This document shows, piece after piece, positions 1-8,718 of a stretch of 64,000 nucleotides of DNA. This DNA comes from Terriglobales bacterium (GTDB lineage Bacteria > Acidobacteriota > Terriglobia > Terriglobales > Acidobacteriaceae): positions 310,001-374,000 of the forward strand of contig DATMPC010000058.1 of the NCBI GenBank assembly GCA_035567895.1, in the 5' to 3' direction. How positions within the stretch are numbered: the first letter of the stretch is position 1; each line of letters begins with the position of its first letter. The notes under the pieces are model-generated. The model saw nothing but the letters and a program-made list of their open reading frames with translations, was not told the DNA's origin and searched no databases. The position numbers and the translations under genes are program-made.

Positions 1-1396
1 ACTAGCAGACATCATCGACAATTCACTTTCCGCCGGTGCAAGAAATATAGATATTCGGTTTTCTCCTTACGGAGAGCCCTATGTCGCGGTTATCGATGAT
101 GGACATGGAATACTTCCACAGGCCTTCGTAGCTGCGATGCGGCATGGAAGTACCGATCCCCGCGCCCAGCGCGCTCGTTCGGACTTAGGTCGCTTCGGCT
201 TGGGCTTGAAAACAGCTTCCTTATCCCAATGCCGCCGCCTCACAGTAGTGTCGAAAGTGGACGACACCTTGACTGCAAAGCGCTGGGACCTCGATCTCAT
301 CGGACTGAGGGAAGATTGGATACTGCTCGGCCTAACCCAGGAGGCAATTCAGTCATTGCCCCACATTGCAGACCTTAAACAATCCAACAGCGGCACGATG
401 GTCCTCTGGCAGTCGTTTGATCGGCTATCTGCTGGAGAACTCTCCATCGAAAGCGCCTTGGGCCAAAGAATGGACAACGCTCGCGAACACCTGGCGCTGG
501 TATTCCACCGATTCTTGAGCCCCGAAAAGCCCTATCCGCCAATAAGGATTGTGTTAAATGGCAATCCCGTCGCGGCCCTTGACCCGTTTCTCAGTTCCCA
601 CAGAAGCACACAGCCCCTGCCGGAAGAGCAAATCCTCATTGAAGGCGAACCGGTCAAGATTGCACCATTTATTCTTCCGCATATCAGCAAACTCTCAGTC
701 GCAGATCTTGCCATCGCCGGCGGAGAAGAGGGGCTTCGTAGAAATCAGGGTTTTTACGTGTACCGAAACCGGAGACTCATCACTTGGGGATCTTGGTTTC
801 GATTGATCAGACAGGAAGAGATTACAAAACTCGCACGAGTTCGCGTTGATATCCCCAACACTCTCGACCATCTTTGGACAATCGACGTACGGAAATCCAC
901 CGCTTATCCTCCGCAGCCTGTACGGGACCGCCTGAAAACCATTGTTTCAAGAATTGCAGAGGGTAGTCGTCGCGTTTACACATTTAGAGGACGAAAGGCC
1001 ACCAGTGATGCTGTCCTGCATGCTTGGGAAAGATTGGTGACCCGAAGTGGAGTCGAGTATGTGATCAATAGGGAGCACCCTTTGATCAAGGCAGTAGAGG
1101 CAATAACTGATGATCACTTTCAGCAATTGATACAGCGACTCCTACGCACGCTCGAAACAATGTTTCCATACGATGCCGCCTATGCCGACATGGCTTCAGA
1201 ACGACGCCCATCGCCCGATCGTCAAGGCGGCAAATATGAAGAACTGTTTACCTTGGCATCGACAATGCTCGACGCTTTAGGGCGCGAGACCGAATATGGA
1301 AAACAGTTAATTAAATCCCTTGGTTCCGTCGAACCCTTTAGCTTTTATCCGGAAGAAACCAGCTCAATCCAAAGGAAACTTCTTAATGCTGAGTGA
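1..1396 (+). CDS. GHKL ATPase (MutL/MORC/Hsp90-like), 5'-truncated
   Basis: The gene is cut by the window edge; the reading frame is open from base 2. The visible part has the three GHKL nucleotide-binding motifs: an N-box (DIIDNSLSAGA, fragment residues 3-13), a DDGHG motif (32-36) and a glycine-rich lid GRFGLGLKTA (63-72). This fold binds and hydrolyses ATP and closes as a dimer clamp in MutL, MORC and Hsp90. About 390 further residues follow that I do not assign to a known domain. The stop overlaps the start of the Z1 gene (ATG at 1386), so the two are translationally coupled. GHKL ATPases of this MutL/MORC-like type are known partners of Z1 helicases and nucleases in predicted restriction systems. 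The defence role is inferred from the neighbours; the family call rests on motifs. Confidence 0.85.
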   Translation, partial: LADIIDNSLSAGARNIDIRFSPYGEPYVAVIDDGHGILPQAFVAAMRHGSTDPRAQRARSDLGRFGLGLKTASLSQCRRLTVVSKVDDTLTAKRWDLDLIGLREDWILLGLTQEAIQSLPHIADLKQSNSGTMVLWQSFDRLSAGELSIESALGQRMDNAREHLALVFHRFLSPEKPYPPIRIVLNGNPVAALDPFLSSHRSTQPLPEEQILIEGEPVKIAPFILPHISKLSVADLAIAGGEEGLRRNQGFYVYRNRRLITWGSWFRLIRQEEITKLARVRVDIPNTLDHLWTIDVRKSTAYPPQPVRDRLKTIVSRIAEGSRRVYTFRGRKATSDAVLHAWERLVTRSGVEYVINREHPLIKAVEAITDDHFQQLIQRLLRTLETMFPYDAAYADMASERRPSPDRQGGKYEELFTLASTMLDALGRETEYGKQLIKSLGSVEPFSFYPEETSSIQRKLLNAE

Positions 1397-4067
1397 CAAC
1401 GGCCGTGCTCTTGAGAATTCGGTACTCGTCTCATTGCCGGCAGACCATGCACCTGATGAAAAGACACTCAATGATCTAGCAACCCGTCTGCGTGCGGCCT
1501 TTCAAGTTGCTGACGACGAATATCAAGAAATCATAAAACGACTTCATTCCAAGCTTGCCATCCAGATGGATATTGGCATTGCCCTCACCACAGAGACCTA
1601 TGTTCCGTGGCTCTTTGCAAAAAAGGCTTCCATTGACCCTTTTTATTGGCAGCGTTTCAGGAACCTGCTGCAGAGGTTCGAGTGGCCGCCTCGAGTAATC
1701 ACCACTCTCGATCGTGTTACAGATGAGGTTCTCGATCTACTTCAAGATCCGACCAAAACAGGACCTTGGAAACGTAGAGGGCTCGTAATCGGAGATGTAC
1801 AGTCCGGCAAAACCGCAACATACACCGCCCTTTGCTGCAAAGCAGCCGATGCCGGATATCGCCTCGTTATTCTGTTGACCGGAACACTGGAATCTCTTCG
1901 CCGCCAGACTCAGGAACGTCTTGACGAAGGTTTTGTAGGGCTAGACAGTTCAGGCTTACTCACACAAATCAGAAAGAACCGCGCAGTCGGCGTTGGCCTT
2001 ATTGATTCCAGACGCTCAGCCGGTGTATTCACGTCGCGGGAAAAGGACTTCAGCAGGAACCTGCTTAATGCCCTCGGTTTCCGATTGGACGCTTTCAATG
2101 TCCCAGTACTTGTAGTAGTGAAAAAGAACAAGCGCATTCTTGAAAACTTGGAAAAATGGCTGTCGGATTTCAACGCGAATCAGCAGGGGACAATTGATGC
2201 GCCGCTCCTTCTCATCGACGATGAAGCGGACAGTGCATCAGTCAACACGAATGCGCCTGGTACCGATCCAACAGCAATCAATCAACGGATACGTGCCCTG
2301 CTTAAACTGTTCACCCGCTCAAGTTATCTCGGGTTTACCGCGACGCCATTCGCAAATATCTTCATCGACCCCGATACAGAGCACGAGATGCTTGGAGACG
2401 ATCTGTTTCCAAGGGACTTTATTTATACGTTGGACCCGCCCACGAACTACGTAGGACCGAGCGCTATCTTTGGCGAACCGCCCCGGTTTGACCTCCTGAG
2501 AACCGTCGAAGACGCATACGCTGTTTTTCCACTCCGGCATAAGTCCGATCTCAGAGTTGACTCTCTCCCAGACACGCTCGTGTCTGCTTTGTTTGGCTTC
2601 TTGGTAGCAAACGCAATACGCGATCTCCGAGGTGAAGGATCAACGCATCGGTCTATGCTCGTAAATGTCAGCCGCTTTACCGCGGTCCAAGACCAAGTAG
2701 CCACGCTGATTCATGAGAGGCTATCTGCAATTCAGCTAGACATACGAAATTACAGTCAGTTATCACCCCAACAGGCACTTAAGAACCCTTCAATTCAGAA
2801 AGCTCACGATGTCTGGAACGAGGAGTACGCCGATGCAGGACTCACTTGGCCTGACGTGCAACGTTCACTTCTCAATTCGGTCCTGCCAATAACGGTCAAG
2901 GCTGTGAATCAGCGAACTGGCGCCGCCAGTCTTGACTATGCGCGCCAAAAAGACGCAGGCCTGCGAGTCATCGCTGTGGGCGGGAACAGCCTCTCCCGTG
3001 GCTTGACACTTGAAGGCCTTAGCACAAGTTATTTTTTCCGCAACTCACAAATGTATGACACTTTGCTCCAAATGGGACGATGGTTTGGTTATCGCGATGG
3101 ATACGCGGATCTCTGTCGCTTATGGATAACGGATGAGGCGGCTCAGTGGTACGCCCACATCACATCCGCGACTGAAGAACTAAGAGAAGAAGTGAAGCGA
3201 ATGCAGCAACAGCACGCGACACCGATGCAATTCGGCCTGAAAGTTAGAGCACATCCCGACGCTCTGCTCGTGACGGCGCAGAACAAGATGCGCCAAGCCA
3301 GAACGATAGAGAGGATAATTTCGTTAAGTGAAAAAACGCTTGAGACAGCCCGTCTTAGAAGCAACTTGAATTCTCTTGCGTCTAACCGCAGCGCCCTTAA
3401 TAGATTCGTTGATCAACTCGACAAAGCCCGGATTAAGCCCGAAACGTCTCCTTGGGGCAATCCGATATGGCGCTCAGTTCCGAAGGAGCACATAGCGTCG
3501 TTCCTTCGTGATTTCGATGTCCATCCTCTCAATGTAACGCTTCAAACCGGCGATCTCGCGAAATACTTAGACACCACTCCGGAACCACGCCTTAGAGCGT
3601 GGGACGTAGTCTTGCCAAGCGGCAGTGGAAGTACCGTCAATATTGGCCCTGCCCAAGTAACGACATCAAAACGGAACATCATTGCTCGCGATGGAATGCT
3701 TTTGGTTTCCGGCACCAAGGCCAGAGTCGGATCACGCGGCATTGAAAAAGAGGGCTTGGAACTATCAGAAGTAACAAGAATTGAACAGGAGTTCAAAGCT
3801 TCATTTCCGGGCAAGACCATCGCCGACAGGCACTACCGAGCCGCGAGATCACGCCCACTGCTTCTAATCTATCTCCTCACTGCAAATGAGCCGAGTCCTA
3901 TCCCAAATTCTGAAGAAATTGTCGCTTTGGGCCTTAGCTTCCCGCGATTTGACGACACAGATGTCGCGAAGCGTGTCCTCTACAGAGTCAATCTTGTCGA
4001 ATGGAGGTCGATGCTCGAACAGGAGATCGACGATGATCTCCAGGAAGAGAACGAAGATGTCGGCTGA
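1386..4067 (+). CDS. Z1-domain superfamily II helicase-like ATPase
   Basis: This 893-residue protein carries a helicase-type core: Walker A GDVQSGKT (about residues 136-143), a DEAD-like box in LLIDDEAD (about 274-281), motif III-like GFTATPF (about 316-322), and a late arginine-finger motif MGRWFGYRDGY (about 563-573). This combination is typical of the Z1 domain (PF10593), found in predicted restriction and anti-phage operons as the translocase. A start at ATG 1386 is preferred over ATG 1320: it is preceded by AAGGAAA and overlaps the GHKL stop (ATGCTGAGTGA), as expected in a coupled operon. Its C-terminal part runs into the nuclease gene with an 11-base overlap. Function as an ATP-driven DNA motor is inferred from the family. 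Confidence 0.92.
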   Translation: MLSDNGRALENSVLVSLPADHAPDEKTLNDLATRLRAAFQVADDEYQEIIKRLHSKLAIQMDIGIALTTETYVPWLFAKKASIDPFYWQRFRNLLQRFEWPPRVITTLDRVTDEVLDLLQDPTKTGPWKRRGLVIGDVQSGKTATYTALCCKAADAGYRLVILLTGTLESLRRQTQERLDEGFVGLDSSGLLTQIRKNRAVGVGLIDSRRSAGVFTSREKDFSRNLLNALGFRLDAFNVPVLVVVKKNKRILENLEKWLSDFNANQQGTIDAPLLLIDDEADSASVNTNAPGTDPTAINQRIRALLKLFTRSSYLGFTATPFANIFIDPDTEHEMLGDDLFPRDFIYTLDPPTNYVGPSAIFGEPPRFDLLRTVEDAYAVFPLRHKSDLRVDSLPDTLVSALFGFLVANAIRDLRGEGSTHRSMLVNVSRFTAVQDQVATLIHERLSAIQLDIRNYSQLSPQQALKNPSIQKAHDVWNEEYADAGLTWPDVQRSLLNSVLPITVKAVNQRTGAASLDYARQKDAGLRVIAVGGNSLSRGLTLEGLSTSYFFRNSQMYDTLLQMGRWFGYRDGYADLCRLWITDEAAQWYAHITSATEELREEVKRMQQQHATPMQFGLKVRAHPDALLVTAQNKMRQARTIERIISLSEKTLETARLRSNLNSLASNRSALNRFVDQLDKARIKPETSPWGNPIWRSVPKEHIASFLRDFDVHPLNVTLQTGDLAKYLDTTPEPRLRAWDVVLPSGSGSTVNIGPAQVTTSKRNIIARDGMLLVSGTKARVGSRGIEKEGLELSEVTRIEQEFKASFPGKTIADRHYRAARSRPLLLIYLLTANEPSPIPNSEEIVALGLSFPRFDDTDVAKRVLYRVNLVEWRSMLEQEIDDDLQEENEDVG

Positions 4068-5007
4068 ACAAATCTGGAATGATCTGCGTCTCCAGCGAGA
4101 ACGGCCCATTTTCAAGAGGGTGAATGAAGCTCACCCTTATGATTTGTATTTGGGAATTGACGTTCAAGAAGCTCCCGTGCTGATGCTCTTATCCTCGACT
4201 TCCGCGGAGCAACTGCCGAGACTAAGAGCACTGGAGGTTTCTCAAAATCTGCGTCACGATGGAAAATTTGCCATCCTGATAAGCCTTGCCGCTCAGGAGC
4301 TTCTTCATCCCTTTTGTTATGTCTGCGAAGATCTGATCGAAAGCTTGCGCCAGCTAAAGCCGGCGGGGAGTGAAGCTCTCTTTTTACTTAACCGGCTCGA
4401 AAAATGGCGACGACTCTTAGAAACGACCAAGAAAGGACTGTCACAACCACAGCTCTTGGGCCTGATGGGAGAGCTGCTTTTTTTGGAGCGACTTATTCCT
4501 GTGTTGGGCACAGCCGGTGCTGTTGAATCGTGGTTGGGACCAACTGGAGCACCTCAAGATTTTCAGACCGGTGGCCAAATATTCGAGATCAAAGTATGTG
4601 CTATTGGTGCCCACATCGTCATGATCAGTTCCCTCGAACAGCTTCACACCGGAGCCGCACCGACCAATCTAATTGTCTACTCGATTGGCAGTTGTGCCAC
4701 AAATCACAGTGGCGCTTTTACGATTAAAGCCTTGGTTCTCAGGATTCGAGAGGCGATTGCTGAATCATCAGCATCCTCGGCCTTCGAACTTAAACTGGCA
4801 GAAATCGGCTACGACCAAGATCAGCCAGAATCCGATTCTTCTTACCATTTGGACAACGTCCGAGCCTTCGACGTGCGCGACTCATTCCCACGCCTTACTC
4901 CTGTGTCTGTTTCCGTCGCGATTCCCTCAGCAACCTATTACTTGGATTTAGATCATTGCACCGAGTTTGAGATTCCAACTACCCAGGTACTCGGTTATGA
5001 ACCTTGA
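4057..5007 (+). CDS. PD-(D/E)XK motif nuclease (DUF4420-like)
   Basis: This 316-residue protein has the layout of a restriction-endonuclease fold: E139 in GLMGELLFL, D168 in APQDF, and the paired E177-x-K179 in FEIK. Those are the residues expected to bind metal and catalyse DNA cleavage in the PD-(D/E)XK superfamily (DUF4420, PF14390). ATG 4057 is chosen because it overlaps the Z1 stop by 11 bases; an upstream in-frame ATG at 3886 lies deep inside the Z1 gene. The protein sits third in the GHKL-Z1-nuclease-AIPR operon and is the likely DNA-cutting subunit. All expected acidic residues are present, so I infer an active nuclease; target specificity cannot be read from sequence. Confidence 0.88.
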   Translation: MSAEQIWNDLRLQRERPIFKRVNEAHPYDLYLGIDVQEAPVLMLLSSTSAEQLPRLRALEVSQNLRHDGKFAILISLAAQELLHPFCYVCEDLIESLRQLKPAGSEALFLLNRLEKWRRLLETTKKGLSQPQLLGLMGELLFLERLIPVLGTAGAVESWLGPTGAPQDFQTGGQIFEIKVCAIGAHIVMISSLEQLHTGAAPTNLIVYSIGSCATNHSGAFTIKALVLRIREAIAESSASSAFELKLAEIGYDQDQPESDSSYHLDNVRAFDVRDSFPRLTPVSVSVAIPSATYYLDLDHCTEFEIPTTQVLGYEP

Positions 5008-7081
5008 AGAATTCCGTAAAGAAATCCTCGAAAATGTTGCGGTTCACGCTGCAGCTGACCAGGAGTTTCGCCATAGCGCCTTTGTAGAACACTGTCTGCG
5101 CCTCTTGGAGGATGCAGACGAAGTCGCAGACGTACAGACTTGTTTCTATCGTGGAACGGGCTCAAAAAACCGCAACTCAGGCGTGGATGCATATTCACTA
5201 GACGAAGCGGACGGCTCTGTTCGTCTTTTCATTGCCGATTTCAATGGAGAGGCTGAAGCCGGAAGTCTCACCCACACCGATGCAAAAGCATGGTTCAGCC
5301 GCTTACAGACCTTTTGTGAAGACGCCTTTTCTGGCAAGCTCTTGCGCGAAATCGAGGAGAGCGCTCCTGCCTTCGGCCTCGCCAGCCTTCTGAACCAAAC
5401 CCGCTCCGGAATTACTCGCCTGCGGTTTTACCTGCTCACAGACTCGTTCATCAGCACGCGAATCCGTGACCTCCCCGAAGCAAATGTTTCTGAAATACCC
5501 GCAGAATCTCATATTTGGGACACAAGCAGATTCTTTCGTGTCTTCGAATCACGCACCGGTAAAGACGATCTGCAGGTTGATTTCGACGCCATGTTACCTG
5601 GAGGGCTCCAGTGCATCGCAGCCAGCGTCGATTCGACACAATATCAGGCATACCTCTGCGTAATTCCTGGCGATGTCCTCGCCACGATCTATGAAACGTA
5701 TGGCAGCAGATTACTTGAAGGCAATGTTCGTTCATTTCTCACCGTGAGAGGGAAGGTCAATAAGGGAATCCGGAACACCGTTCTCCATCGCCCGGATATG
5801 TTCTTCGCTTTTAACAACGGCATTGCCTGCACTGCAACCTCAGTAGAAGTCATTAATCGAAAAGACGGACTTCGACTCGTCAAGGCTGCTGACCTTCAAA
5901 TCGTCAATGGCGGCCAGACGACTGCATCGCTGGCAAGTGCCATCCGCAATGACCGAGCGAGTCTCAAGTCTGTGTTTGTTCAGATGAAACTGTCTGTCGT
6001 AACACCAGAGGAAAGCGGCGAAGTTATACCGGAGATTTCCCGATGCGCGAACAGCCAGAACAAAGTCAGTGAGGCTGACTTCTTCTCAAATCACGAGTTT
6101 CACAGACGAATTGAACAGATTTCAAGACGCCTATGGGCACCCGCTTCCGGGGGAGCGCAGTACGAAACGCACTGGTTTTACGAGAGAGCCCGAGGACAGT
6201 ACTTGAATGAACAGAGCGACTTGACCGTAGCCGAGCGCAAAAGGTTTGTGCTGCTCAATCCACGACAACAAGTAATAACGAAAACCGACTTGGCAAAATT
6301 TGAAAATACCTGGAAACAGTTACCACACATTGTTAGCCAAGGAGCGCAAAAGAACTTCTTATTCTTTAGCACTTCGGCCTCCGAGGAGTGGATTCGTAAC
6401 GCTGACCAGTTCAGCGACGACTACTTTAAGAGACTGGTTGGAAAAGCCCTCCTTTTCCGCACGACTGAAGCTATCGTTTCTGAACAGCCTTGGTACCAAA
6501 ACGGATATCGCGCAAACATAGTTACCTACAGTGTTTCCAAGCTTTCCCGCATGATCGAACAGACCTGCGGTACCCAAGTTCTGGACCTTCGACAACTCTG
6601 GACGCAGCAATCGGTTCCAGGTTCGTTGCGTCACGTAATCGAGGTTATTGCCAAAGCCATGTTCGAAGTGATTGTAGCCCCTGACTCTGCGTTCCAAAAC
6701 GTCACCGAATGGTGCAAAAAGGAACTCTGCTGGAAACGTGCAGCGCAGGCAGAAGTTCAAATCGACCTTCGCAAAATACTCGGTTCTCTTCTGCTCGACG
6801 AGGAAGAGGACCGCGCATTACAGAAAAGCTCGAAGAAGGAACAGCGAGTGGACAATGGGATCGAAAACCAGCGATTTGTTCTTGAGCTAGGTCCCGTGTA
6901 TTGGACTACTGCTCGTAAGTGGGCGCATGAACAATCCGTAACGACTCCGGATGAAGATGGCATCCTCGCCGTAGCGGCTTCAATTCCGCGCAAGATTCCC
7001 ACAGAGAAGCAGAGTTGGCGGCTCATTCAAATCAAGGAAAAGCTGGAGTTGGAAGGCTTCCCAAAACCCGAAGCAAAATAG
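4997..7081 (+). CDS. AIPR family protein
   Basis: This 694-residue protein has the hallmarks of the AIPR domain (PF10592, abortive infection phage resistance): FFAFNNG at residues 269-275 and QIVNGGQTT at 301-309, followed by a region rich in aromatic residues and arginines (about 340-400). The N-terminal 150 residues contain GVDAYSL and VRLFIADFNG, which look like a nuclease-fold strand pair without an obvious ExK lysine; I treat that domain as uncertain. ATG 4997 overlaps the nuclease stop by 11 bases, so this is the fourth gene of the coupled operon. AIPR proteins recur in abortive-infection and Z1-linked systems, but their biochemical activity is poorly defined. The operon ends here; the next 80 bases show no obvious terminator. 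Confidence 0.9.
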   Translation: MNLEEFRKEILENVAVHAAADQEFRHSAFVEHCLRLLEDADEVADVQTCFYRGTGSKNRNSGVDAYSLDEADGSVRLFIADFNGEAEAGSLTHTDAKAWFSRLQTFCEDAFSGKLLREIEESAPAFGLASLLNQTRSGITRLRFYLLTDSFISTRIRDLPEANVSEIPAESHIWDTSRFFRVFESRTGKDDLQVDFDAMLPGGLQCIAASVDSTQYQAYLCVIPGDVLATIYETYGSRLLEGNVRSFLTVRGKVNKGIRNTVLHRPDMFFAFNNGIACTATSVEVINRKDGLRLVKAADLQIVNGGQTTASLASAIRNDRASLKSVFVQMKLSVVTPEESGEVIPEISRCANSQNKVSEADFFSNHEFHRRIEQISRRLWAPASGGAQYETHWFYERARGQYLNEQSDLTVAERKRFVLLNPRQQVITKTDLAKFENTWKQLPHIVSQGAQKNFLFFSTSASEEWIRNADQFSDDYFKRLVGKALLFRTTEAIVSEQPWYQNGYRANIVTYSVSKLSRMIEQTCGTQVLDLRQLWTQQSVPGSLRHVIEVIAKAMFEVIVAPDSAFQNVTEWCKKELCWKRAAQAEVQIDLRKILGSLLLDEEEDRALQKSSKKEQRVDNGIENQRFVLELGPVYWTTARKWAHEQSVTTPDEDGILAVAASIPRKIPTEKQSWRLIQIKEKLELEGFPKPEAK

Positions 7082-7491
7082 TTTAACCATGCCGAACCGA
7101 CCAGCCGATTGACAGACCGTATTGAGAAATAGCACCATAACCTGGAAACTCTGCTGAGCAACTGGGGAGAGCGGTCGGCCTCGAACCGACAACCGCCAGA
7201 TCACCATTCCGGCACTCTACCGTTTGAGCTACGCTCTCCACAGGGAAGGCCGCTCGTTGCCTCGAACTTCGAGCGGCCATCTCGCATTCATCGCACCCAT
7301 TTCATCGGCTGCGCTTGCTTTCTTTGCTGACTCTACGAAGACCGTCGAATCATTGGCAAGGAATGACTCAGGCATAACTTTATGCAGGTCAATGGGTTAC
7401 GCTGGAATAATAGGCCGCAGATAGTATTCCCGAGACATTGCTTGTAGCTGAGCTCTACCGCGCGTAGCCTCATGCCTGAGGCATTGTTGTT
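7082..7491. other. Intergenic region around the tRNA-like gene
   Basis: This 410-bp gap separates the GHKL/Z1 operon from the HTH-peptidase pair. Apart from the minus-strand tRNA-like gene I see no coding potential with a ribosome binding site. The right part (7240-7491) presumably holds the promoter for the HTH gene, but no clear -35/-10 pair can be picked by eye. Confidence 0.5.
7163..7238 (-). tRNA. tRNA-like gene, anticodon GGT, His-like acceptor end
   Basis: Read on the minus strand, a full cloverleaf can be drawn. It has a 7-bp acceptor (GAGAGCG/CGCTCTC), TA at positions 8-9, a D-arm GCTC/GAGT, an anticodon stem CCGGA/TCTGG with loop ATGGTGA, a T-arm GTCGG/CCGAC with loop TTCGAGG, and an encoded CCA. 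The loop gives anticodon GGT (threonine codon ACC). Two features conflict with a normal tRNA-Thr: discriminator base C73 that can pair with a G at -1 (base 7239), a pattern almost exclusive to tRNA-His, and G rather than A at position 37. The His anticodon GTG is present one base out of register. It may be an unusual or degenerate island-borne tRNA. It lies between the AIPR gene and the HTH gene. Confidence 0.75.
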
Positions 7492-8718
7492 ATGCAGGAA
7501 CTATCGAAAGAGCAGACCGAATATGCAGTCGGGCGACTGATACGAATTGTTGAATCCCGCAAGATCAAGCAGACGCAGTTAGAGCAGTGGTCCGGGGTCA
7601 ATCAGTCAACAATCTCAAAAATCTTGTCTCCAACTCAGGAGATCGTCGGGGATCGGTACACTCCGAGCGAAGAGGTTCTCAGAAGACTTTTTCAAGCACT
7701 TGGCCTAAAACTGACAGATATCCTCGTCGAGTCTGACAGAATCGCGGACGAAATTATCGGGTACCTAGCCACCCCGCTGACAGGTCTCACCCCTGATGCG
7801 GAGCTAGAAGTCAGAAGAGTAATCGGCTTGATTAGAGATGTGGCGCGCGACAAACAGTTTGACTCGCCACGCTTTGAAATTTATTGGCCGGGCGATCATA
7901 CGCATCCGCTTCAGAATGCAGATATCTCGCCCAACCAAGTCTACGTGACAGATCGATCACGTGCTTCAACCCACGATTTCATTATTCTTTTCTGCGGGTC
8001 ACCCAGTTATGGAGTCGGCCAAGAGAACGAAATTGCCACCCAAGCAGGCGTACCCGCGATCCGGCTCGTTCCCAAATTAGTTTCACGAATGATGATCGGT
8101 TCATTTCTGCATACAATCGACATCGCCTATTCTGGCTCTCTCGAAACAGGTGTCTCATTTGATACCAGCGAGTTGCGTACCAGCCTCGCCGCAATACGGA
8201 AAGCATACTTTCGTCATCGTGCTCTTTACAGAGGCATCAACAGTGATGCGTTTGGATCTCGACTCCGTAAGCTCATTGACGATCGTTGCGGCGATTACGA
8301 GCACTTCGCCGCCGATCTCGGCATCAGCCTGTCATACCTCCACAATCTGATGGAGGAACCATTTGCCGTATCCAATCCCAGTGCGCGCCTATTGCAACGG
8401 ATGGCCTTACGCCTTGGCGAACGAGTTGCATACCTGATAGGCGAATCCGAAGAAAGCGATCCAGTGTGGGTCGAAAGCAACGCTTCCTGGCGCTCTTGGA
8501 TTGATAAAACACCGGGACTCGACGCTAGAACTGCTCTCCGAATGCGCGACGAATGGCGTCAAGAATACTCGACAAGTCGTCGCGAGGAACAAACCTCAGC
8601 CTCGTTTCGAAAACCCACACTCCTGATGCGTGAGCCGGATTGGGATAAGCGCTATCGACAAATCGGTAAGCCACCTCGTCGAGACGGAGCACATGCCACT
8701 CAACAAACCCTACTGTAA
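7492..8718 (+). CDS. HTH protein with central nucleoside deoxyribosyltransferase-like domain
   Basis: This 408-residue protein appears to have three parts. The first is an N-terminal XRE-like helix-turn-helix (about residues 10-60; QTQLEQWSGVNQSTISKIL). The second is a central Rossmann-like segment (about 127-200) with FEIYWPGD, a hydrophobic strand DFIILF and the motif SYGVGQENEIA at 172-182. The third is a second HTH-like region (about 250-310; DLGISLSYLHNLM). The central motif resembles the family of nucleoside 2-deoxyribosyltransferases and their TIR-related cousins, where the glutamate after the glycine pair is catalytic; here E178 or E180 would be the candidate. Its end overlaps the ImmA/IrrE-like peptidase gene by 26 bases. 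XRE plus M78 peptidase pairs usually form a repressor and its stress-activated protease. The HTH call is firm; the enzyme-like domain is an inference. Confidence 0.65.
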   Translation: MQELSKEQTEYAVGRLIRIVESRKIKQTQLEQWSGVNQSTISKILSPTQEIVGDRYTPSEEVLRRLFQALGLKLTDILVESDRIADEIIGYLATPLTGLTPDAELEVRRVIGLIRDVARDKQFDSPRFEIYWPGDHTHPLQNADISPNQVYVTDRSRASTHDFIILFCGSPSYGVGQENEIATQAGVPAIRLVPKLVSRMMIGSFLHTIDIAYSGSLETGVSFDTSELRTSLAAIRKAYFRHRALYRGINSDAFGSRLRKLIDDRCGDYEHFAADLGISLSYLHNLMEEPFAVSNPSARLLQRMALRLGERVAYLIGESEESDPVWVESNASWRSWIDKTPGLDARTALRMRDEWRQEYSTSRREEQTSASFRKPTLLMREPDWDKRYRQIGKPPRRDGAHATQQTLL

